Below, in pieces: positions 16,274 through 24,758 of a DNA stretch of 64,000 bases. The DNA lies in the NCBI RefSeq assembly GCF_000308635.1, contig NZ_BAGD01000279.1, positions 1 to 64,000 of the forward strand, written 5' to 3'. Each line of letters opens with the position of its first letter. Positions within the stretch are counted from its first letter, which is position 1. The notes under the pieces were generated by a model. That model was given only the letters and a program-made list of their open reading frames with translations, was not told the DNA's origin and ran no database searches. The position numbers were made by a program, and so were the translations under genes. Source of the DNA: Nocardia otitidiscaviarum NBRC 14405. Lineage in GTDB: Bacteria > Actinomycetota > Actinomycetes > Mycobacteriales > Mycobacteriaceae.

Positions 16274-17722
16274 TCAGCCCTGCCTTCCCTTGATAGCTCC
16301 GTCGGTGTCGGTGAGGTAGCGCTCGAACGGACTGCGGATATGCCGCATGAGAATCGGATCGCGGGAGCCGATCTTGACCAGGCATTGCCCCTGCCCGAGC
16401 TGCATGATCGTTTCCACCGATCCGGCCGGCAGCTGGTACATCGACGCACAGGCCGCCGCGTCGTCGTAGCGCTCTTGGCCGTAGATGTAGGCGATGGCCG
16501 CTTCCTGCATCAGCGCGCGAGCAGGGCTCTCCAGCGAAAAGTCGCTGATGTGATGAAACGCGGACACGGTCGAAAGCCCGAGGCCGCGACTGAGTTTCAT
16601 GTTCCTGCGCAGCAACAGGCCGGTACTGCCCTCACCCAGATGCCAGCCTTCCTCCACCAGCATCTCCGTCTGCTGGTAGCGGCTGGAGCGTGCAGCCAGC
16701 CGGTTGCTCAACCAGGTGTTGATCAGCGTCATCACAATGCGCAGCGCGGGCCCGGAGTCGGGCAGCTGCGACACATCGAAATGGACGAGGGGGTGCTCCA
16801 GGGCGGCGCGGACATCGTCGGTCGTCGGCTGATCGACCAACCCCCGCAGATCGGTCTCGGCGAGCCGCCGCAGCGCCAACGCCACATCCCGGCCCCACAG
16901 CCGGGCTTCTTCCTTGTAGAGAGGGCCGAAGACATCGGTGTCGCCGTCGTTGGGGTACAGCATCCGCTGGGCCACCATGCCGATCAGCGGCTCATGTCCC
17001 TGCGCGACCGCCTCGTGAGTGACGAGGGACAACGCGTTGGTCGTCGCGGCTTTCTCGGTCTCCGACAGCGTCCGCCCCATGGTGTCCTCCACCACGGCGA
17101 AGACCAGCTGCGACTGCCCTTCCGGCCGATACTCCGCGCCTTCATGCTCACCCTGAAGGCTGATCGCGGGATCCAACAAATTGAGCCGCGGGCCACCGGT
17201 CCCGCCAGTGCTGAACACGATGGACGGCGCTTGGACCGCATCAGCGACACGGCTGTACTCACCGCGCCCCGACTGACGCTTCTTGTCGATGACGATCACC
17301 TGCCGCCCCAGAGGCAGCGTGCGGGTGGTGAATACGGTCTTCAGCAGAGAGGACTTCGCTTTGCCGACGTCACCGATAGCAACGACGTTGATATTGCTCA
17401 CGTCCTGCCCGTACGCGGTGAACTGGTCGAGCGCGATCGGAGCATTGCTGGTCGCGTCGACGCCGTTGATGACGCCCTCATGTCCGCTGGGCATGCGCGA
17501 AATCGCCAGGTTGAGCGCTTCCGCCTGCCGCGTGGTGGTCGCGCCACCCTCGGGCCGCGGTTCATAGAAGCCCGCTCGATCCAGCACACGGCGACGCTTG
17601 GGCAGCGGCCGCCGGGGTGGTGCGACCGGCACGGGGGCAGGCTCGTCGGCGAGTTCGTAGTCCCAGTGCAGTCGTGTGCCGAAGTGCGAAAGCTCGCTGA
17701 CGGACACGATTTTCGTCGTCAT
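16274..17722 (-). CDS. VirB4-type T4SS ATPase domain protein
   Basis: This 482-residue protein corresponds to the ATPase domain of VirB4. The P-loop is unusual, IGDVGKAKSSLLK (residues 116-128), with GxxGKAKSS instead of GxxGxGKS. Walker B is MLVEEGWHL, and a late VSAFHHISDF segment matches the VirB4 sensor region. The N-terminal VirB4 part is encoded separately by the upstream SCO6880-like gene, an arrangement known for actinobacterial T4SSs. The protein should power pilus or channel assembly at the inner membrane. ATG at 17722 lies 11 bases from the upstream stop. Confidence 0.85.
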   Translation of the reverse strand: MTTKIVSVSELSHFGTRLHWDYELADEPAPVPVAPPRRPLPKRRRVLDRAGFYEPRPEGGATTTRQAEALNLAISRMPSGHEGVINGVDATSNAPIALDQFTAYGQDVSNINVVAIGDVGKAKSSLLKTVFTTRTLPLGRQVIVIDKKRQSGRGEYSRVADAVQAPSIVFSTGGTGGPRLNLLDPAISLQGEHEGAEYRPEGQSQLVFAVVEDTMGRTLSETEKAATTNALSLVTHEAVAQGHEPLIGMVAQRMLYPNDGDTDVFGPLYKEEARLWGRDVALALRRLAETDLRGLVDQPTTDDVRAALEHPLVHFDVSQLPDSGPALRIVMTLINTWLSNRLAARSSRYQQTEMLVEEGWHLGEGSTGLLLRRNMKLSRGLGLSTVSAFHHISDFSLESPARALMQEAAIAYIYGQERYDDAAACASMYQLPAGSVETIMQLGQGQCLVKIGSRDPILMRHIRSPFERYLTDTDGAIKGRQG

Positions 17723-17733
17723 CGCTGACCTCC

Positions 17734-19341
17734 TCACGCTGTCCGCGCGGGCGCGGAGCCTGCCATGCCCCGGCACAACGGGAGCGTCGCTACCTGGGCC
17801 ACGTCGTGGAAATTGGTCTGCCAGTCCAGCTTCGTGATGGCGGAATCGCTGGCGGCGCTGGTCACGCGCATACAGGCGCGCCGGACATCATCGGGATCAC
17901 GGCCGGTGACCGCGACCCACATCGACCACGTCACGCCATGAATGCCGGACCCGGGCATGAGATCGCGCCGCCGCCGCACCGAGGCACTCATCATCACCTC
18001 GGTGCTGCCGTCGTCGATCTTGCCTTTCTTGCCCTCACTGGCCTGAACGGCAGCGTCCTGCGTCAGGTCGGAGGTGGCCTGCTCACGCGCCGCGTAGTCC
18101 GGCGTGAAGTCCATCCGCACACAGATCGTGCGCACGGTGGCCGAGCGCGGTTGGTCGTCGCCGCCTTCATCGGCTGGCACGCCGACCAGCAACGGGTGCA
18201 GCCACAGAGGCCCCAGTGGCGTCGGCGTGAGCCCGCCCGGCGGAACGTGAGCGACCCGGGTATACCAGCGGTTGTTGATCAGGACGTAGTCCTGATCACC
18301 GAAATAGCTCTGCCAGCACGACTCCCAATCCGGGGCGTCGCGGTCGTCGTCGAGGGCGTAGGACGGATCCATCAGCGCACGGATCACCGCGCAGGTGCGG
18401 TGCTCTCCGAGAACGGTCACCTCCCCCATCCCCGCCCCGCGCACCAACTGCTCGAACCGCTCGAGTTCGTCTTTGACCACACTGGCCCACCCGATTTCGG
18501 CGCGCCGATGCTCGCCCCACTGGTCGCGGCTGGCTGCCTCCGACAGGAATTGCCCGTCCAGCGGGAACTTCAGCACGTACCAGACTCGGTGTTCTTCGGC
18601 CAGCGGCCGGATCTGTTCGAGATTCGACCAATAGGAGTCGACCATCTTCTCGAGGCGGCCGTCGTCGCCGACGATTTGGTTTTGATACCACTCCAGGTGC
18701 GGAGTCAGGTCGTAGGCCACACTGCGGTGCAGCTGTTGAAGCCCTCGAATGAAGCTCTCGGGCTTGGCGAGCTGGGCGAGGACGTAGCCGTAGGACTGCC
18801 AGCTCGCCGCGTATGCCGGAGCCGACCGCAGTCCACCCTTGAGTCCCTGGACCTGCACCACGCACGACAGGTAGGCACCCTCGCCAGGGTTGGCGTGGCG
18901 CACGATGAACAGCCCATCGAAGCCGGTACCCGTCAGATCCAGCGGTTCGGCGCGCCCCACCGGAACCGGGCGCTCCCAGGCCGGATCGGCATCGGGGTTG
19001 TAGTCCTCGGACGGCTGTCCGGTGCGGTCGCCGCGGTCGGCCACCGAGAAATAGATGTGCTCACCGGATCTGCGCCGCAAGCGGTCGCGCCCCCACAACA
19101 GCACGCGCTGGGCATACGACGGTCCACCGGCGAACTGTTTGGTGGTGATCCAGGTCAGCCCGAGCACAGCAAAGCCACCGACCGCGCCGAGCAGACCTCC
19201 CAGCGCCATCCATGCGAGCACGGCCACGAAAGCAGTGACCGCCCAGGTGGTGACCATGGTGCGACTCATCCCCAGCAGGCCGCGCTTGCGGACCTCTGGA
19301 TCGAGCTGCGCGGTGCGGGATTCCATGGTGGGTGTCGTCAT
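17734..19341 (-). CDS. SCO6880-like T4SS protein (PrgI/VirB4 N-terminal part)
   Basis: This is a 535-residue protein. Two N-terminal hydrophobic helices (TMVTTWAVTAFVAVLAWMAL and LLGAVGGFAVLGLTWI) resemble VirB3/PrgI. A long cytoplasmic domain follows with VVQVQGLKGGLRS, HLEWYQNQIVGDDG and HGVTWSMWVAVTGRDPDD, typical of SCO6880 family proteins that form the N-terminal half of the VirB4 system. It immediately precedes the ATPase-domain gene, so the two products probably assemble as one split VirB3-VirB4 unit. ATG at 19341 lies 12 bases after the upstream stop. Confidence 0.85.
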   Translation of the reverse strand: MTTPTMESRTAQLDPEVRKRGLLGMSRTMVTTWAVTAFVAVLAWMALGGLLGAVGGFAVLGLTWITTKQFAGGPSYAQRVLLWGRDRLRRRSGEHIYFSVADRGDRTGQPSEDYNPDADPAWERPVPVGRAEPLDLTGTGFDGLFIVRHANPGEGAYLSCVVQVQGLKGGLRSAPAYAASWQSYGYVLAQLAKPESFIRGLQQLHRSVAYDLTPHLEWYQNQIVGDDGRLEKMVDSYWSNLEQIRPLAEEHRVWYVLKFPLDGQFLSEAASRDQWGEHRRAEIGWASVVKDELERFEQLVRGAGMGEVTVLGEHRTCAVIRALMDPSYALDDDRDAPDWESCWQSYFGDQDYVLINNRWYTRVAHVPPGGLTPTPLGPLWLHPLLVGVPADEGGDDQPRSATVRTICVRMDFTPDYAAREQATSDLTQDAAVQASEGKKGKIDDGSTEVMMSASVRRRRDLMPGSGIHGVTWSMWVAVTGRDPDDVRRACMRVTSAASDSAITKLDWQTNFHDVAQVATLPLCRGMAGSAPARTA

Positions 19342-19353
19342 CGCCGCGCCTGC

Positions 19354-21576
19354 CTATCGGTCGTCGTCGACGCGCGGTGCGGCGTCGTCGGAGATGGATT
19401 TGGCCTTGTTGACAGCGGAACTGACCGCTTGCGTGCCGACCGCCGCCGCCAGTACCGCACCGCCGGTCGCCGCGCCCGCTGCGGCCTTCCCGCCGGTTTC
19501 GGCCGCGCGTGTGCCCGCTGCAGCGGCACCATCGCCGCCGCTGTGCACGCCCGGGTGGGCACCGGGGCCGCCCACGGCCGCGCCGGAGCCGCTTTCGGCG
19601 CTCTTCTCCTTGTAGGTGCGGGTCAGCGGGTTGGTTGCGCCCTCGCCTGTGGTGCCAGAGCTGCCGCCGCTGGTCCCGTTGCCGCCCCCGGGCGTGCCGA
19701 CCGAGGCCGGGTTCTCCGCTGGCGGGCTGCCGTCGGCGCGCGGGTTCGGCCGCTCGCCGCCGACGCCGCCGCCGCGGGCGAAGATCATGGCGTTGCCGGT
19801 CGATCCCAGCACGTCGCCGACGGTCGATGATCCCTGTCCGATGTCCTCGCTGTCGGCGGCCGTCGGCAAGATCGGGGCCCACTTCAACAGGGCCCACGGG
19901 GCGAGACCGACCATCACCATGGCCAGAGCGACAGTGAAGACCTGTGCGACCTGCCCCAATCCGGCACGGTCTTCACCGAAAACCTGGTTCGTCGTGGTGA
20001 AGATGCCCGCCAGCAGCAGAAACAACATCGGTACGGAGAACGCCAACCCCACGAAGACGTAGACCGGCCGCAGCGCCTTGTGCCGGTATTTTGGGTGCAC
20101 GAGCATGAACAAGCTGATCGCCGAGACCATGCCCGCCAGCGGCAGGCCGAAGTCGTGGACCATGAGCCCGACCCACACCATCAACGCACCGACGAGCATC
20201 AGACCGAACATGACGATGGCCATCAACGATCCGCCGGGGAAGTTGGCGCTGGTCGCGTTGTTGAAGCTGGCGATGTTGGCCAGCAGCTCGCCGGTGGGCT
20301 GGCCGCCCAGTTGCGCCATGTCCTCCGTCATCGACGTGGTGACCTCGAGCAGCAGCGCGGCGAAGCCGGGCGCGAAGGTCGCAAAAAACAAGCTGAGCGG
20401 CAGCCAGCCGAACAGCGCCTCCGCCAACTCTCGGGGAGAGCCCTTCCTCGAGCTGCGCTGGATGGTGCCCACCGCCAAGACGGCCATCAGGATCAGGCCC
20501 AGGCCCATGCTGACGGCATACAGGTTGCGGAACCACTCACTGCTGGGGTCGAAGTGCGACGCCCCCGCCAGCGACTTGAGCACCTTCGTGGTCAGGTCGA
20601 TCGAGCCCTCTTTCATCGCATTAGCCCACTCGTCGGGTGCCCCCAGCGGGTTCTCAATGAACTTCAGCGTCGCGGTCGAGGCGGCCGCGAGCCCGGATAA
20701 CGCCGAGACGACCCACCGGCCCATGTGCCATTGGTTGGCCACCGCCACGGCTCCGCCGAGTGCTCGAGCGACCCGGTCACCAAAACCGGTGTTCTGGTCG
20801 ATCCAGTTCGCAGTGCCAGCGAACAGATGCCCCACCCGCGCGTTCCAGGCCCGGCATGTGCTCGCCGGCGCGGCCTTCGGGTCGGTGGCCGTGTTGTTGT
20901 CAGCCTTGGCACAGTCGACGAAAAACGCGTGCGCGCAGTAGATTCCCAGTTCCTCCGCCGAGCATGGTTCTGTCCATGCCTTCTCGGGTACCTTGCCGCC
21001 GCCGGAGGTCGACCGCATCGCTTGCAGTGAGCTGCTGTCGGGTTGCTTGGCCCACTCGAATCCCCAGGTGTTCGAGGAAGCCGTCGCCCAGGACTTCAGA
21101 TCATCGGCGCAGACATCCTTGGGTGGATGATATTCGGCATCCCCGGCAGGAAAGACCTTCGGCATCACCGACTCCGGTGGCTCCTTGCCCTCCCGCACGA
21201 GCTGCTCGGCTTGCGCCCGCAGCTGCTCGGTGCCGGTCGAATTCTGGGCGGCGAGGCCCTGACTGGCCATGAGCAGCTGTACACGTGCGGTGTCGGGCAT
21301 GCTCCACCACATCAGCCGGTTCTCGTTGGTGAGCATTCCCGCCAGGTACGCGCCCATGTCACCGCCACGCGAGGCACACGCCCCTTGAAACCACTCCGCG
21401 GCGCGGAATTCCTCGGTGCCGCCGATGTACTTCTTCAGATCCGCCGGGAAGTCCGACGGCAGCGTGGTCGACGACACCACATCCGACGGGGTGGGCGGCT
21501 GCGCCGCCGCCCCGCCACTACCGGCTGCGACCACCGTGGTCGCCGCCACGAGCGTCAGCACCAATCGACGGATCAT
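19354..21576 (-). CDS. TrbL/VirB6-like conjugal transfer membrane protein
   Basis: This 740-residue protein begins with a cleavable signal peptide (about residues 1-27, ending AAAQ). An extracytoplasmic domain with several Cys (FQGACASRGG, DVCADDLK, EPCSAEELGIYCAHAFF) likely forms disulfides. About six membrane helices follow between residues 340 and 590 (for example LYAVSMGLGLILMAVLAVG and MAIVMFGLMLVGALMVWVG). The C-terminus is a Gly/Ala/Ser-rich low-complexity tail. This layout matches SCO6881/TrbL-type channel proteins. ATG at 21576 is used, with AAGGGG five bases upstream; ATG at 21579 is equally possible. It should form the inner-membrane pore. Confidence 0.85.
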   Translation of the reverse strand: MIRRLVLTLVAATTVVAAGSGGAAAQPPTPSDVVSSTTLPSDFPADLKKYIGGTEEFRAAEWFQGACASRGGDMGAYLAGMLTNENRLMWWSMPDTARVQLLMASQGLAAQNSTGTEQLRAQAEQLVREGKEPPESVMPKVFPAGDAEYHPPKDVCADDLKSWATASSNTWGFEWAKQPDSSSLQAMRSTSGGGKVPEKAWTEPCSAEELGIYCAHAFFVDCAKADNNTATDPKAAPASTCRAWNARVGHLFAGTANWIDQNTGFGDRVARALGGAVAVANQWHMGRWVVSALSGLAAASTATLKFIENPLGAPDEWANAMKEGSIDLTTKVLKSLAGASHFDPSSEWFRNLYAVSMGLGLILMAVLAVGTIQRSSRKGSPRELAEALFGWLPLSLFFATFAPGFAALLLEVTTSMTEDMAQLGGQPTGELLANIASFNNATSANFPGGSLMAIVMFGLMLVGALMVWVGLMVHDFGLPLAGMVSAISLFMLVHPKYRHKALRPVYVFVGLAFSVPMLFLLLAGIFTTTNQVFGEDRAGLGQVAQVFTVALAMVMVGLAPWALLKWAPILPTAADSEDIGQGSSTVGDVLGSTGNAMIFARGGGVGGERPNPRADGSPPAENPASVGTPGGGNGTSGGSSGTTGEGATNPLTRTYKEKSAESGSGAAVGGPGAHPGVHSGGDGAAAAGTRAAETGGKAAAGAATGGAVLAAAVGTQAVSSAVNKAKSISDDAAPRVDDDR

Positions 21577-21586
21577 CATCGCCCCT

Positions 21587-22345
21587 TTAGTTGACGAAGA
21601 AGCTGTAGTAGCCCGTCTCGATGGGCTGTCCGGAATTCGACGGGGCCGCTGCCTCACCGGGCTCCGGGCCCGTGCGGAACCGCAGGTCGATCGCCTTCCA
21701 ATCGCCGTCCTGCCAGACCATCTTCAAATCCGTGGTCGACCAGATGACTTGCAGCGACTTCTGTCCGGCGGCGTTCAGGACGAACTGGTCCGCAGTCAGC
21801 GTCCACACACTGATCTCGGCCACATCCTCGGTCAGAGACTGCACGGTCACGGTGGCCGGCACGGTGTTGAGCACATCGTGCTGGGCGGACGGAGAGGGGT
21901 CTTTGGCCCGCTCCAGCTGCACTTTCAGGGTCGAGCTCGGGTCACGGCCGATGAGCGCGGACTGCAAGGTATCGACCTGCCCAGGCTTGACCCGAGCCAA
22001 GGATTGCACCAGGTTGACCGCCGCTGTCGCCGCGCCGCCGCGGTCGCGGGTGTAGCCCGACGGAATACCGTTGTCGAAGTGCGTCGGTCCGTGCACCGTG
22101 CCGAATGACGGCGCGGTCGCGACGTCGTCCTCGCCGCCTCCACCGATCACCTTGGCCATGACCAGGACAACGACCAGGACCAGCACTGCGGCCAGCAGCA
22201 CATACAGCCGCCGCCGCGACGGGCTGGCGTCGGCCCACACCGAGGCGATGCCCCTGCCGGATCCACTCGCCGTCGCGGTCGTCGACGATCGCGAGGTGGC
22301 CGCGGGCTTGTCGCCCGCGCGCACCTTGGAGAAGTCCTTGCCCAT
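21587..22345 (-). CDS. VirB8-like bitopic T4SS protein
   Basis: This 252-residue protein has a charged cytoplasmic N-terminus, one membrane helix (LYVLLAAVLVLVVVLVMAKV, about residues 46-65) and an extracytoplasmic alpha/beta domain (AATAAVNLVQSLARVKPGQV ... MVWQDGDWKAIDLRF). The arrangement and the terminal strand pattern resemble the NTF2-like fold of VirB8/TcpC. VirB8 proteins bridge the inner-membrane channel and outer components. It lies between the TrbL-like and pilin-like genes, as expected for T4SS order. The fold assignment is by pattern. Confidence 0.75.
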   Translation of the reverse strand: MGKDFSKVRAGDKPAATSRSSTTATASGSGRGIASVWADASPSRRRLYVLLAAVLVLVVVLVMAKVIGGGGEDDVATAPSFGTVHGPTHFDNGIPSGYTRDRGGAATAAVNLVQSLARVKPGQVDTLQSALIGRDPSSTLKVQLERAKDPSPSAQHDVLNTVPATVTVQSLTEDVAEISVWTLTADQFVLNAAGQKSLQVIWSTTDLKMVWQDGDWKAIDLRFRTGPEPGEAAAPSNSGQPIETGYYSFFVN

Positions 22346-22372
22346 GTCAGAGCCTTTCTCTCGCTAGAGGTT

Positions 22373-22777
22373 TCAGACGAAGCTGGTAATGCCGACAACA
22401 ATGACGGGCAAGGCCGCCAACGCGATGAAGCTGAGCAGCGCGTTGCCGAACTCCTCCTTGTTCTCGCCGATCTGTCCGGCGTACCCGGACTTTTTCGCCG
22501 CCCCGAACTTCGCGGCCGCCTTGACGGCCTGGAACGCGGAGAAGGCGAATGCCAGCGCCCAGATGCCGCCGAGCAACTTCTTCCAGGCGGTGTTGAACTC
22601 CACGCCGAACACATCGAAATTGGGGGTGACGCCCTCGAACGGATTCACCGCCGCGGCCAGCATCGGCGCGGCGTCGGCGGTGCCGGTGGACACGAGGACC
22701 GTCGCTGTGGCCGCGAGTGCGACCGCGGCCGCGCGCGGCAGAACTGTGCGCATGGGATGCGAAATGGGGGTGCTCAT
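22373..22777 (-). CDS. VirB2/TrbC-like pilin precursor
   Basis: This is a 134-residue protein. It has a long Ala-rich signal peptide ending in GTADAAP (about residues 10-37), then a mature part with two hydrophobic helices (LLGGIWALAFAFSAFQAV and ALLSFIALAALPVIVVGITS) separated by a short basic loop (KFGAAKKSGYAGQIGENK). This is the architecture of conjugative pilins and of small TrbC-like membrane subunits. ATG at 22777 is used; ATG at 22753 is internal and would shorten the signal peptide. It lies within the T4SS gene block, supporting a structural role. Confidence 0.78.
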   Translation of the reverse strand: MSTPISHPMRTVLPRAAAVALAATATVLVSTGTADAAPMLAAAVNPFEGVTPNFDVFGVEFNTAWKKLLGGIWALAFAFSAFQAVKAAAKFGAAKKSGYAGQIGENKEEFGNALLSFIALAALPVIVVGITSFV

Positions 22778-22797
22778 GATGGTTTTCTGCCTTCCTC

Positions 22798-24027
22798 TCA
22801 GGCGCCGAAGCGCAGCGAGCGAGAGTCGATCGGGTGGACTGCTGCGGACGACTCTCGCGCTGCGGCGGGTTCGTCCACGTCGTCGGTATGAGTGGCGCGC
22901 CCGCCGTCGGTGACACCGTGCTGGTGCAACTCGGAGGACGCCGCCAGCGAGGTGGCGGCCATGGCCGCCACCTGCGTCCACGCGGCGACCGTGTCCTCCG
23001 ACAATCGGGCGTGGTCGACCAGCCCGCCGCCCGCCAGCACCGGATCGAACGGGACTTCGGCCATATTGCGAATCCCGCAGCGCTGCAACGCGGTCTGGAT
23101 CCGGGATCGAACCTCGGCGGTCACGCCGGTCGGTGGCACGGTCAGCACGACGATGGCGTTGCTGATCAGACTGTAGAGATGGAGGCGGTCGTGCAGGTCG
23201 CTGAGCATGCGTACCACCGCTACCGCCGAATCCTCCCGCAGCGTCATCGGAATGACGAGCAGGTGGGCGTTGTAGACACACCACAGCCAATTGCTGCGGC
23301 GGCGATTGTTGCCGGTGTCGATGACCACCAACTCGCGGTACCGGCGCAGCACCGCGTCAATGACCCGGCAGTGCTCGGCAGAGATCAACGCCGTGCCATG
23401 CGGATCTTCGTCGGCGGCCAATACCTCGGCCCGGGAAGGCTGCAACCGCACGAACGAGTGAAAGGCCGCCCGCTCGGTCGCGGGATTGGTCAGATCGTCA
23501 GCGTGCTCGAGCAGATCCCACACGGTGGCGTTGTGGCGGCCCGGAGAGACGCGCGCGGCCAGCGTGCCCTCGGCCTCGTTGGCGTCCCAGATGACGGTTC
23601 CACCGCCGCGCTCGTGCGCGAAGATATTGCCCAGCATCAGCGCGGCGATCGTGCAGCCCTCGCCGCCCTTCGGATTGGCGACCACGATGCGCTGGTGACC
23701 GACCCACTGCTGACGGACAGCTGCGACAGCGGCGCGGGCGGTCACCTCCGGAGTCTTCGGCTTGAGCTTGAGCAGCCCGCCGGTCGCGGCATTGGCCCAG
23801 CCCCGGAACCCCCACCGTGCCGGATCGGTAGCGGCGTCCTCGGTCGAGGGACGCAGCTGGCTCAGCTCCGGCAGCGAAGGCCGCGCCTCGGCCAGATCGG
23901 CGGCAGTCGGCTCGAAGTGGTCGACCTCATCGGCGGGCAGGGCCGTGTCGGGTTCGGCCGTGGTGGACCTGTTGGCGAGGCGGCGGAGGTTGACACCGCC
24001 CTCGATGGGGTAACTGCGCTCGCTCAT
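22798..24027 (-). CDS. MinD/ParA-like ATPase with KGGEGCT P-loop
   Basis: This 409-residue protein has an acidic N-terminal tail of about 100 residues, then a MinD/ParA domain: VVANPKGGEGCTIAALMLGN, TVIWDANEAEGTLAARV, LVVIDTGNNRRRSNWL and AIVVLTVPPTGV. The signature lysine (NPKGG) is kept, but the P-loop lysine of GKT is Cys. The architecture of an acidic tail plus MinD domain resembles EspI-type proteins of ESX loci. Placed between the pilin-like gene and the secreted-hydrolase genes, it probably regulates or localises the secretion machine rather than segregating DNA. ATG at 24027 is preferred to GTG at 24030. Confidence 0.8.
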   Translation of the reverse strand: MSERSYPIEGGVNLRRLANRSTTAEPDTALPADEVDHFEPTAADLAEARPSLPELSQLRPSTEDAATDPARWGFRGWANAATGGLLKLKPKTPEVTARAAVAAVRQQWVGHQRIVVANPKGGEGCTIAALMLGNIFAHERGGGTVIWDANEAEGTLAARVSPGRHNATVWDLLEHADDLTNPATERAAFHSFVRLQPSRAEVLAADEDPHGTALISAEHCRVIDAVLRRYRELVVIDTGNNRRRSNWLWCVYNAHLLVIPMTLREDSAVAVVRMLSDLHDRLHLYSLISNAIVVLTVPPTGVTAEVRSRIQTALQRCGIRNMAEVPFDPVLAGGGLVDHARLSEDTVAAWTQVAAMAATSLAASSELHQHGVTDGGRATHTDDVDEPAAARESSAAVHPIDSRSLRFGA

Positions 24028-24140
24028 CACTGCACGTCCTCTCGATTGCCTGCTGCCGCTGGTGCCCGTCGCTGGTTTGCGCGAGAAGTGTTGTTTTTCA
24101 AAGGAATTCGCCTATCTGGTTGAGTGTGGGAGGAGTCGGA

Positions 24141-24758
24141 CTATCGGCGTTCGACAGAGGCCACCTCCCAGCCGTGCGCTCCCTTCGCCAAGGTCACTGC
24201 GACCACCGCGGGAATGTGCATGGTCACCGTGCCGTCGGGCAGCGTGACCGCCTGGTCCACGACGACCAGTGCGTAGGCCGTCGTCGCTGTTGCGGGGGGA
24301 ACCGGTTCCGCGCCGGGCCGCACCGTCGCCTCGAGTCGGGCGCGCTGATCGCGCCATGCCATCCAGTCCGCGCCGGGCCATGCTTGTGGTGCGCCGCTGG
24401 TCAGGGCTGTCGCATAGGACGGCGTCAGCAGCGGTGCTGTCCGCGCGGCCGCGTCGTCGGGGCCGCTGTCGGTGGTGGTGTCCCAGGTGAACCAGATCGT
24501 TGCGACCGCCAGCGCGACCGCGTCGGGGTCGGTGCGGTCCACGTCGGTGAATTCCGGCGGCAGGGTGGTCGCTGGAGTGGCTGCCGCGCGCTGTGTGGGT
24601 GACTGCATCCCTGGTGTCCACTGCTGTGCCCACGGTGCTGTCGACGTCGGCGCCGAGGGGCCAGAGATGTCGCCGCCACAGCCGGCCAGCGCGATCGCGG
24701 CGCTCACCGCGATCACCGTGACCACCGCTCTGTTCGTCGTCGGGAGGCAGGTGCTCAT
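24141..24758 (-). CDS. T4SS-associated lipoprotein
   Basis: This is a 205-residue protein. The N-terminus has a signal sequence with lipobox LAGC (VSAAIALAGCGG, Cys27), so it should be lipidated and face the cell wall. The mature domain (LAVATIWFTWDTTTDSG ... HGWEVASVERR) has the helix-then-strands pattern of small NTF2-like assembly proteins. The ATG at 24758 overlaps the stop of the peptidoglycan-hydrolase gene as ATGA. It may be an outer scaffold or a partner of that hydrolase. No precise family is recognised. Confidence 0.75.
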   Translation of the reverse strand: MSTCLPTTNRAVVTVIAVSAAIALAGCGGDISGPSAPTSTAPWAQQWTPGMQSPTQRAAATPATTLPPEFTDVDRTDPDAVALAVATIWFTWDTTTDSGPDDAAARTAPLLTPSYATALTSGAPQAWPGADWMAWRDQRARLEATVRPGAEPVPPATATTAYALVVVDQAVTLPDGTVTMHIPAVVAVTLAKGAHGWEVASVERR

